Assembly: GCA_036924085.1 (NCBI GenBank)
Contig: JAVGWX010000014.1
Coordinates: 34,539,936-34,603,935 of the forward strand
Reading direction: 5' to 3'
Source of the DNA: Ariolimax columbianus
Taxonomy: Eukaryota > Mollusca > Gastropoda > Stylommatophora > Arionidae
DNA: 64,000 nt
Below, one piece after another: positions 48,501 through 60,500 of the stretch (its first letter is position 1; every line of letters starts with the position of its first letter). The notes beneath the pieces were generated by a model. That model was given only the letters and a program-made list of their open reading frames with translations, ran no database searches and was not told the DNA's origin. Both the position numbers and the translations under genes were made by a program.

Positions 48501-51500
48501 TCAATCACTCCGGTACAGACTTCCTGTAAGTGGGCCAGCTGCAGTTACGACCCTATGCTTCACATGGAATAAGAAGGTGAAAGAAGGAAGTCAAGGTCTG
48601 AAAAACTATGAGCTAGAGTGTTTTTTACCCTTGAGAGGTTTTAATGTTTTGTAGCATTTTTTAACTAAGATCCTTTAGTAACTTTAAGCCTCAAAAACTC
48701 CAAGAGATAAAGAGATAAATGGCATGGCATGTATTTGTTGAAGACTTATGCTCCACAGGAACTTGTAAAGGTTTTAATGTTGTGTAGCATTTTTTAACTA
48801 AGATCCTGTAGTAACTTTAAACCTCAAAAACTCCAAGAGATAAAGAGATAAATGACTTGGCATGGCATGTATTTGTTGAAGACTTATGCTCCACAGGAAC
48901 CTGAAAAAGGTTTTGATGATTGTAGCATTTTTCAAAATAGGAATTTTTTTTTGTAGCTGTGCTTACAATGAATCATAAAAAATGAACAACCAGAGAAAGC
49001 ACTGACCACTCCACAACAGAAATATGTTTCCTGGGAATAATTCTAAGTATACTTTGGACTACTTAATAAAAAAAATAAAACAGAGATATATATTTGACAA
49101 GAGAACCAATATAAAAGATCACTGGGGCCAAAGATGCAGTACAGTGAATGAGCTGACAGCAGCCAGCGACTCATAGTTAGCTGCTTAACTTAACTTAATT
49201 TAACTTGACTTGAGTTGACTTAACTAAACGTCTTTAAACTGGTTTAGAAGACTCTACAGAGTCTGTATACAACCAGTTTCTTGGAGGGTGGTTTGACTGA
49301 TGTGCGAGTCCGTCTTAATAGACTCAAACACTAGAGCTAAGTAGAACCGCAGCCAGTTAGGTGCCATCTATAGAGCTCTAATCAAACTACCTGGGGAAAG
49401 GTACAAATAACTTGCATCAGGGTCAGCAAACTACAGCTGACCAAGACCCTATTTCACTCCCAAGCTGCGGCCCTGGGAACAGGCAGCACTAGTGTAATCT
49501 GGCCAAAGGATAGGGATCACAGTGGGAAGGTAAACCCGGTACCCAAAAAAACCCAGCTGAAATCAGATGTATCAGGCCGAAAGGTGCAAATATCATAGAT
49601 TCACTTTCAACTTCGTCACAACATCTTTTTCAGGACGAACGCCAAAGAGGAAGTAGAAAAGATAACTGATAATTAAAATTTAAAAAAGGACAGTCAAGGT
49701 TAATTGTACACGAACTCGGGAAGGAGGGCCTGGAAAATCTTGTGAGGACAGGTAAGATGGACGGATAGAGACGAGCGGAAGACAGAGAGAAAAATATGGT
49801 GGATGGCATGACAAACTTAATGGTAAGATAAAGAGAATCTGAAATAATGAATTGTTCAAAGAACAGGTAGTGGTGGATAGAATTGGTCATCCATGACCTC
49901 AGTATGGCACTTGATGATGAATGCTTACAACACAACCACTTGTATAGTTTTTCAGCTCCCCTCAAGGAACACTCCCTCTCATGACCTCAATATGGCACTT
50001 GATGATGAATGCTTACAACACAACCACTTATATAGTTTTTCAGCTCCAGCGAAGGAACACTACCTCTCATGAACAAGTGGGTTCAAGCTGACTGCCCTGC
50101 ACGTATTGACATATCAGGTGGATGGTCGGATACTCCCCCAATCACGTATGAGCACGGAGGCGCCGTCATTATGGTGGGACTGTTAATCAATGGGAAGGTA
50201 AGCAAGCAGACGTTGGACATGTTTGTTTTGCAATTATAAGACTATTATCATTGTTCTACTCTTTCCTTTTTTCTATATCCTTAAACGATGACTGATCAGC
50301 CAATTCTTCTTCTTGTGATCGCTTTGATGATACACTGTCAGACAAGTTCCCATAATGAACTCAACCATTATCTGGAGAGGAACTCAGTGGTCTCAAGGTA
50401 AGGTGTCCGCTTTTGGTGCCGGAGGTCGCGTGTTCGAATCACGGCGGAGAGCAGAATTTTTTTCACGTGGATCCTCTGGTAAAAATTCTCCTGTTCTCTG
50501 GGTAGTGAGATCGGGCTTCCGTGTTCAGTATCGAGCACATTAAAAATTCCTTGGCAGTTGGAAATCGAAAAAAGTAGGCTTAACGGCCACAGCCCAGACA
50601 AAATTCAAATTAAAAAATCTACCCAAGTTATTTGTACCTTTCCCCAAGTGGTTTGTTAAAGAGCAGCTATAGATGGCACCTAACTGGCTGTGGGTTTACT
50701 TAGCTCTAGTGTTTGAGTCTATTAAGATGGGCTCACACATTGGTAAAACCCACCCTCCAAGATACTGGTTGTATACAGACTCTGTAGTCTTCTAAACCAG
50801 TATAAAGACGTTAAGTTAAGCTTGAAACAGCTTTGAGTTTAGTGTTGAACTGTTGGGCCATTATGTCTTCCTTAACTGGCCATAGAGACATTGGTCCTGT
50901 AAAAAAATGCTTAGCAGTTTGTTCATTTAGTTCACATGTGCACAGCTGTAAGGTTAACAATCAAAGCTTGAATGTGTGTTTTTTCAGTTTAGTGTGCCCT
51001 GTCCTGAAGCAAAGAATGGTGATCTGTCCCTGCCAGACAAGGGTGTGGTAGTCGTCATTAGGTTGATTCTGTCCTCTTCTGACAGCTTGAAAAGTTCTGT
51101 TTTTCTCAAAGTAATAAATGACTCAGTGACCTTAAAGTATGGTTACTTTCAAGGCAGCAATGAACCCCATCCACTTCATTTGGTCTGTAGCCATCCTTCT
51201 AACTGTACACCATCTCCAATTCATGATATTATTTTCATTTGACTTCTATTGTTCTTTGCCAAGTTGTTTTGACTCAGTTTGTCTTTCGTCTTCCTTCTAC
51301 GATTAATAACTTGGCAGTTCTGGTGATGGTATTGGGTCTCCTCTAAGAACATGACTGACCAAATTGTAATGCCAGTCATCTATCCTCCCATTTATCAGCT
51401 TTGTCCTCTTTTAGCATTATTTATTTCTACTTTTCTTTACATTATCCTCTTCAGCAAGGTTTTACATAGTGCCATAGTGTACAGTGAGGCTTCAACATCT

Positions 51501-54500
51501 GCACCTTTCAGGCCGACATCCAGCTTCAGCACATTTTCGGCTCGAGGTTTGCCTTCTCTTTTCGATCCATATTCTCTCAGTCAGACTGCATGGATGTATG
51601 TAGTCTGTTTCCAGGGCTGCTGCATGGAGGCTGAATAGGGTATTGGATAGCTCTGGTTCACTGAGCCTGACTCAAGCAGCCAGCTATGAGTCGCTGACTG
51701 CTGTCATCAATTTCACGGTGTCTTCGTCCCCTTAATTCTTCGTTCCCCCTCAACTCCTCCAGAATCTGCTTGTTGTGTTCTTCTCTTTACATGATATGTG
51801 TATTATTCTTCTATATATCCACATCTCTAGGGCAGGGATTCTCTCCTTCAACTTCAACTCTCTCCTCCAGGTGTTTATTCTATGATTACACAACATACTT
51901 ATTCTTCTTTTTCCTTGGTTGCCATCAGACATCCACATCAATGGCTCCAACAAAGTCATGCCTGTGGCTGTCCTTATGAGACGGGCTGTGTCATTCGACA
52001 AAAGACATTCGGTAGTTGTTAGTTGTTTGTTGCCAGATCTGTCTCTCCTAGGTAAGCTGTCTTAGTGAACTATCACTGGGACTGGTTCCCACCTGCCAAG
52101 CAGTAGTTGTTTGTTGCCAGGTCTGTCTCTCCTAGGTAAGCTGTCTTAGTGAACTATCACTGGGACTGGTTCTCACCTGCCAAGCAGTAGTTGTTTGTTG
52201 CCAGGTCTGTCTCTCCTAGGTAAGCTGTCTTAGTGAACTATCACTGGGACTGGTTCTCACCTGCCAAGCAGTAGTTGTTTGTTGCCAGGTCTGTCTCTCC
52301 TACGTAAGCTGTCTTAGTGAACTATCACTGGGACTGGTTCTCACCTGCCAAGCAGTAGTTGTTTGTTGCCAGGTCTGTCTCTCCTAGGTAAGCTGTCTTA
52401 GTGAACTATCACTGGGACTGGTTCTCACCTGCCAAGCAGTAGTTGTTTGTTGCCAGGTCTGTCTCTCCTAGGTAAGCTGTCTTAGTGAACTATCAATCCT
52501 TTCTACCTGGTACAACATCCATTATCCTTTACGCCGACGTATTATTTTTTCAGCGCGTCACATCTTACTATGGTTGTTGATTTTGAGAGACTGTAAACTT
52601 GTTATTAGTTGGTCTATAGATATGATTTTATTGTGTGTAGAGAGAGACATAAATTAATAAAGAATATTGATATTGTTGTAATTTGTATGCACCAGATATT
52701 GTGAATTCTATGAGTGTTGCTGTAACTTGCATGGATCAGGTTGAGAATTGTTCTTTGAATGGATTTTGTGAATTACGTGAGTATTACTTTGCATGTATGG
52801 ATCCGGTGTGGATTTTGTGTGTGATATATACAACTACTTACTTGGGCATTCACTAGCTATTGGCTTTAATTTTGCAGAGACCAATTGGTGCCAGAGCAAG
52901 ACGAATAAAAGAGTAAGCATTATTTTGTTTATTTACTCTTTTTCTAGTTTATTGTGTGCAAATATGTGGATGTCCCTATGTAGATCTAGAGTAGAGTCCC
53001 TTTCTTGGAGAGAACATATTAAGAACAATTTGACTTACTATATATGTTGTAAATCTCACTAAGGAGGGTTATGTATAGGGCTAGCAATCTTGGCATGTAA
53101 AATAAATTATTGCAGAAACCAGTATGGAGATTCAGATAAATCGAGATTCAAACCAAAGTTGGAATATTCCATGCAGTGTCAAGCTGGTGCTGTTGTATAG
53201 AGCTGTAACATGGTGACACAACAAAAACTCTAGTTCTTCATCAACGGATATAGGGGAATAGAGGTTACAATAGATCATACAGGTAAAGTGAGTGAGCAAG
53301 TTCAGGTAGCAAAGAAAAAGGAAAATGCAATGTTAGGTATGATAAAAAGAAATAATAAACATAGGAGCAAGAAAGTGATAGTCAAACTGTATAATGCATT
53401 AGTTAGACCTAGATTGGAGTACTGTGTACAGGCGTGGAGTCCTTATTGTACAGAGGATATAAACATGCTGGAAAGGATACAATAAAGAGCGACAAAGCTG
53501 ATAGTGGGATTCTGGAATTACAGTTATGAGGAAAGACTTAGAAAAACCGGTCTACAGTGTCTAGAAAAGAGAAGAATTTGAGGTGACAATACAGGTTTTA
53601 AATAATCAAAGCAAAAGATACATTAGACTATAACAAGTTTTTCAAAATACAATCACCAACAAGAACAAGAGGGCATAGCTACAAATTAACTAAAGAAAGG
53701 TACAGATTAGATATTAGGAAATATTTTTTTAGTCAGAGTGGTGAATACTTGGAATGCATTGCCACAGGAAGTAGTGCAGGCAGGGACAATTAATGCATTT
53801 AAGAATAGATTAGATGCACATAGCTTTTAGAGCAAGGAAATGTAAAAGTAACTGGTTGTATACAGACTCTGCAGAGACTTCTAAATCAGTATAAAAACAT
53901 TAAGTTAAATTAAGATGCTTGCTTACACTAGATAAAAACTCCAGTTCTTCATTAACAGATGCTTGCTTACACTAGATAAAAACTCCAGTTCTTCATTAAC
54001 AGATGCTTGCTTACACTAGATAAAAACTCCAGTTCTTCATTAACAGATGCTTGCTTACACTAGATAAAAACTCCAGTTCTTCATTAACAGATGCTTGCTT
54101 ACACTAGATAAAAACTCCAGTTCTTCATTAACAGATGCTTGCTTACACTAGATAAAAACTCCAGTTCTTCATTAACAGATGCTTGCTTACACTAGATAAA
54201 AACTCCAGTTCTTCATTAACAGATGCTTGCTTACACTAGATAAAAACTTTAAGACCTGTGGGTAAGGAGCCAACAACAGCCGTTGGGACATCAAGTTAAG
54301 ATAAGAAAATGGGGCTAGATAGGACATACACTGAGGAATGCATCATCCGACATAGCTTGGCAGGCACTCACATGGAATCCTCAATGGAATAGAAAGAGAG
54401 GTACACATAAAAATACATGAAGAAGAGTATATGAGAGGGAACTATGATTAAATGGTTACACCCGGAGAGAGGCAGAAAGAGTAGCCCAGCACTGTGTAAA

Positions 54501-57500
54501 CTGGTAAGATGTTGTCAATGATCTATACACTGAGACGAGTGATGGACTTTGGTTGATTCATTGATTTAATGCAGACTACAGTTGTGGGTCAAGCAGGAAG
54601 GGGCACCTGAGAAATATAGCAGGAGTATGAACAGTACAATCAGCAGTCTGCTGGGACTGTCAGTATTCACACTCTTTGCCATTTGCTGAGGGAGACTGAG
54701 CACCTATAGATATGCCCGGAGTGCAGAGATGTTGAGTTTTAACTCTTTCAATTCTGAATTTGTTTTTAAATGTTTGTGTATACTTAGTTTTGAATAGTGG
54801 GGTGTGCATGTTTAAAGCTAAATATTTGCTCATTGTTGTTATGAACATGTACATATTATATATAAAAATGACAAGGGAAAACTGATGAAAAATAGTTTTA
54901 CTTTATCATAAAAGGTTTTGATTATTAACACATGCAACGTTCTTTCCAATTCAAATTTGACTCACAATTCGAAGGTGCTGGGTTTGCTCCCCAATCACAG
55001 CACCGGCTGTTACCTCGGGGAAGCAAACCCTTAGAAAATGCAGGAGGAAGCAGACCCTTACATAAAATGCATGCCAAAGTCAGATGTAATGGACTGACAG
55101 GCGCAAAATAAAAACATAGGGCAATCTACACTGCCTTGAGGAATAGTGAAATAAGGCGAACGCACACAAAATAAATTTGGTAACAAAATGGCTGACTAAC
55201 TTATGTTGGAATATCCAGGACAGTTTGAAAAAACGTGGACCACATTTAACCGTTATGTTGATATATTTTATTGGCAAATATCAAAAGCTTTCACTCTGAA
55301 ATAGCATATGAAGCAGACAAACGCTAATGGCAGTAGTTCGGAGAGAGAGGGAGAGTCTCTTCATAACTTATCAACTTTCTCTCTCAGGGGGTCTCTGATC
55401 CTGACAGTCATAAACGAAGGCTCAACTAACACAGATGTTCACTGCCGAACACTGCTTGACCTGGAGGATTACTGCCAACCTCATGCTCCTGGATCCCTCC
55501 TGAAGGCTGCCTTTATCTGTGTGGAACTGATAGACCTTCATTCTTCAGTTCCTCTGTCTCAGCAGCTGCTGGATAACTTTGGCGGAGGGTTTGAGGTCCA
55601 GTCCTGGTCAAATTTACCTCATGGTTCAGGTGAGTGCAGATGTCAGAATTGGCTTGATCACTGCACCATCTTGGAATACTTGCACTCCTGGTATTCAAAT
55701 AGGGATGTTAATGTCTGTTGCCAGGTAGCCGAAGGCTTTGGCTATATGTAGTAGGTATTTTAAAACTTCCTGCGGCTTACTAGGCCTGGGGGACGGTACA
55801 AATAATTTTGGTAGATTTTTAGCTAGAATCTTTTAATTTTGTCCAGGCAGCAGCTGTTAGCCTATTCTTTTCGATTTCTAACTGCCAAGGTATTTTTAAC
55901 GTGCTCAAAACTGAACATTGGAGTCCGATCTCACTACCCAGAGATCAAAGGTATTTTTACCATAAGATCCATGTGAAAAAACTAGGTATCCACTATGATG
56001 TGAACCAGCATCTGAGGCGTACACCTTTCCTCAAGACCACTGAGCCCCCTAATTCATTATGCATATCAAAAAAGGCGACTAAAGAGCGTTGTGCATGGTG
56101 CTAGAAATCTCATTATGTAAGCAAATTGATTAAGAGACCACCTCTGCTAAAGCACACAAAGTGGTTGAGTGCAGACTTCTTGGGGGAGGCCAGCTGATGT
56201 GGTTACCCTTTACTCTGATTGGAGTGAAAAAGGGAAGGGAAGAGGTCAACACCTCTTCTACCATAGGGTGTGGGACGATGAGGTTATCGTCTGGTCAGGC
56301 AAAACACACTGATCAGAGAATGTTAGCAAAGGTTATGAGAAATATACTGGCCAAGACCCTCGCCTGACCTCGTTGGTCATCCTGGAAACTGGCTGTTGCC
56401 AAGGACAACAGTCTGGCTAACAAGGTGATGTTCGACGTGATCTCCGTAGTAGTGAGCGACAGGCAGATGAAGCCAAGCGCAGCACAACCACCTAGAATAC
56501 CCCAGTCCACCTTCATCAGCACGCTCAAGATGGGAGGAAAGCTACTGCAACTCGTCACTTAATGCCCTTTTGAGGGCACACATAAGAGTAACCTACTCAT
56601 TGTGGGCATTCAAGACAACTACAACAGCAACCATAGGGTGTAGATGTCTTCTTTTCTGTCTCTTGCATCTTATATTTCTACAGGATGGAGTGGCTAGCTC
56701 AGTGCCCAACTCTCCATAGATGCCTTTTATGACATACCCAATCAGATTACAGTGTTGTAAATACTACTTCCCTATCATGCCTCAACAATACAAGGTGTGC
56801 TCCAAAAGTTTCCGACCTTAATTATTTCAGCGGAAACAAAGGAAGCATGGGTGTTGTCCTTCGGCAGGGAGTTATAGGGGACCGTCATGCGCATGCATGA
56901 ATTTTCTTCTGCCCGCATATTGCTCTTGTCAATGACAGTCAGCTTTTCAGTGTTGAGTGTAGTGAGCACACGTCGGATGTTCATTCACCATGAAATGACG
57001 GAAAGAATTGAGCAACGGTGTTGCATCAAAATTTTGCCAAAAACTAGGCTATACCCTAGTGGAAACCATTCGTAATATTCGACAGGCTGTCTGTGACGAT
57101 GACACAAGTACTTTGAAGGGGTTTCACTTTTTCAGGTGAGTAATTGTTTGTTTCCAGCCCAATGGTCAGATACTTTTTGAACACACTTCGCACACAAGTG
57201 ATAGGACACACATCCCATGTCAAGCATATTAACTTCAGTCAATTAAAACCTGGTGTTTTGGAAGCGTAATTGAAAAAGGTGCACACTAGTACATATGTGT
57301 GTGTGTGGGCGAAGAGGTGATATCGGAGAAGCTTCTAACCTTCCATCCATAATGACATGGGCCAACATGCAGGAGGGAATGAGCTGACAGCAGTCAGTGG
57401 CTCATAGCTGGCTGCTTGCATCAGGGTCAGCGAACCATAGCTGGCTAAGACCCTATTCCACCTGTAAGTGGCAGTCCTGGAAACAGGCTGCACTTGTCAC

Positions 57501-60500
57501 TAGTGGTAGTCTGGCCAAGGGATAGGAATCGCATTGAGAAGGCAAACTCAGTTCTCAAGAACTCCAGCTGAAATTGGACGTGTCAGGTTTAAAGGCACAG
57601 ATATCGCAGCCTTGCTGTAAACTACGACACATCATTAGAACGTGCTTTTCAAGACAAATACTGAAAAAGAAAAAGAACAAGAAGATCAATAATGACAGTG
57701 TCTTCTATGGGGTTATCTTTACTTATCCCCACCTCACTTAATAAAAGGTGAGGCAAGGTTCAGTGAAATTTGTAACATTTCACCTCTCAACAGGTACAGC
57801 TGTGTCTGCTGTGGGGCTGCCTTTACTTATCCCCACCTCACTTAATGAAAGGTGAGGCAAGGTTCAGTGAAGTTTGTAACATTTCACCTCTCGACAGGTA
57901 CAGCTGTGTCTGCTGTGGGGCTGCCTTTACTTATCCCCACCTCACTTAATAAAAGGTGAGGCAACGTTCAGTGAAGTTTTAACATTTCACCTCTCGACAG
58001 GTACAGCTGTGTCTGCTGTGGGGCTGCCTTTACTTATCCCCACCTCACTTAATAAAAGGTGAGGCGACGTTCAGTGAAGTTTTAACATTTCACTTCTCGA
58101 CAGGTACAGCTGTGTCTCCTATCAGATTACTTTTAACTTCTATTAGTAACCCAATCTGTCAAATCATTTATCCCTGAAGGTATGGGAACTAGCTCCATTC
58201 TTGCCGGAGCCGTCCTGGCAGCCATACTAACAGCTGCAGGAAGGAGTTTTGACACAGCGGGCCTAATACATGCAGTAAGTCTCTATACACATCATCATCA
58301 TGTGTTAAGCTCAAAACCATACTTTGATAACTAAAGAAACAGAAAACAATCTGCTAGTGAATTATAAACAATACAACAAGAAAGTATTCTCTGAAAGAAA
58401 GAAAAAGGCAAGTATTCTGTACAACAAAAAGACAAGTAATCTGTGCAACAAAGATGTGTGTGGGATTCAGGGGTGTTGTTGGTTTATATTGGAGGAAATT
58501 AAGTTCAAAATTGTATATGGGCAACTTATGGTCCACAGCAACGTTACGTGTGACCCACAGCTATTGTACCGGTATACAATTTATTTTAAATACTGCATAC
58601 TTTTGCTCAGAACAAAATATATTATTTATTGATTGAACCATCACATAAATAAATATTATATTTAGTCTGAGATATATATGTTTATATACTGGGATTATAT
58701 ACTGGGATTGATCTGACAAGTCATCAGAGGATTTTCAACTGCCAGAAAATATGAAGCAAAGGAGTTTACACCTCCCCACGACGTCTAACGACATGCATTG
58801 CCAGGGGAGGTAGTGGAGGTAGGGACAGTTAATGCATTTAAGAAAAAATTGAATGCGTATATCTTTTAGAGCAAGGTGATGTAAATGAAACTGGTTGTAT
58901 ACAGACTCTGCAGGGTCTTCTAAACCAGTATAAAGATGTTAAGTTAACACCTACTCCTCCTATCCAAATGGTTGCAAGGGGCACTAGTTGCATGGGATGC
59001 ATTGAGTGATCTTGGCTACTTTCAGGTCTCCAAAAAAAAAAAAAAAAAAAAAAAATGTTGAGATCAATATTATCCATTGTTATACTCCAAACTGACAAAC
59101 CTGAACTGACAAGATGTCGCCTCGTGGGTTTGGCAGCCTTCTCATCTATTAACACGGTCCTGGACGGTTACCATGACCAGGACCTACAAGTCTCCCTCTT
59201 CAAATCCCCTGTACTCCCTGTATGGTGCCGAGATGTGGACACTAACAAAATCACTAGAGGACAAATTGAGAGTTACCTAGGCCTCCTTTGATCGCTTGAT
59301 CGAAATCACTCTCTGAAACCAACGAATGCAAGGTCTCCACAGTTCTGACATAAGACCATTGTCCCTGGTGAAGGATGCGTAATCCATGCAAAACATAGAT
59401 GGGCAGGTCACATTATGCGACGAAATGTTGGTCGATGGAGCACAGCAACAGCAGTCTGGTTCCCCTGAGGTAAGAAGAGGCCGCAGGGAAGACCTACAAT
59501 GCATTGGTCAGACTCCCTTGCTGTACGCTGCAACATCTGAGATGCCTCTAGAGGAGCACTTACCACGCACTGGAATTCCGTGGCCCGAGACAGGGTCCAC
59601 TGGAGACGAAGTTGGGACCCGCAGCTACGCTGAGGAACGGGTCATCAAGATCAAAATCAAGATACTCCAAACAATAATACAGAAGACTCACTAAAGGTAG
59701 AATTTAATGCAAGACTTCAAGTTATCATGAATGAGAGGAGAATATCAAATATTACAATCTTAACAGGTGACATAAGGGCTAAGATTGGGAAGGAAAACTC
59801 ATTTTTGAAGGATCAGGGTGCAAAATGAGGATACAAAGTGATTAGTGGCAGCTTGTCTGCTCATTACAGGATTCACAAAGCAGCATTGGATCATGTCACA
59901 TTGGATCACCAGACATAAAACAAAATTGACCATATATGTATAAATAAGAAATGTTTATTGTCTTTACAAGATGTAAAGGTATGTCAGAAAGAGAATAGGT
60001 ATGGCCAAGATGGTATTCGACAACATGCAACACATACTGACATCCAAACAGATAAATCAGAATTTTAAAATTAGAATTGTCAGGTGTTATGTATACTCGT
60101 CACTATTTTATGGCACAGAAACATAGACAATGAATAAGAAGTTGGAAAAGAGTATTGAAGCCTTCGAAGTGTGGGTATATAGAAGATTGGTTTGCATTTC
60201 TTGGAAAGAGAAGAAAACAAATTTGGAGGTATGGGAAAAGTTGGGGGTGAAAAGAAAACTATTTTGGTCATATAACAAGACATACCTCCTTGTTGAAGAC
60301 CATACTGGAGGGTAGGGTGGAAGACAGTCATTCAAGAGGCAGACAACGCTTTAAGTGGATGGATAACATCAGGAGATGGACTGGAAAAAGCCTCTCAGAT
60401 TGCACCATTACGGCAAGAGATAGAGTACACTGGAGATCCATTGCAGCTGACCTTCGATGTGGAGATGGCACCTGAACTGAAAGGTATGTCAATGAGCATA

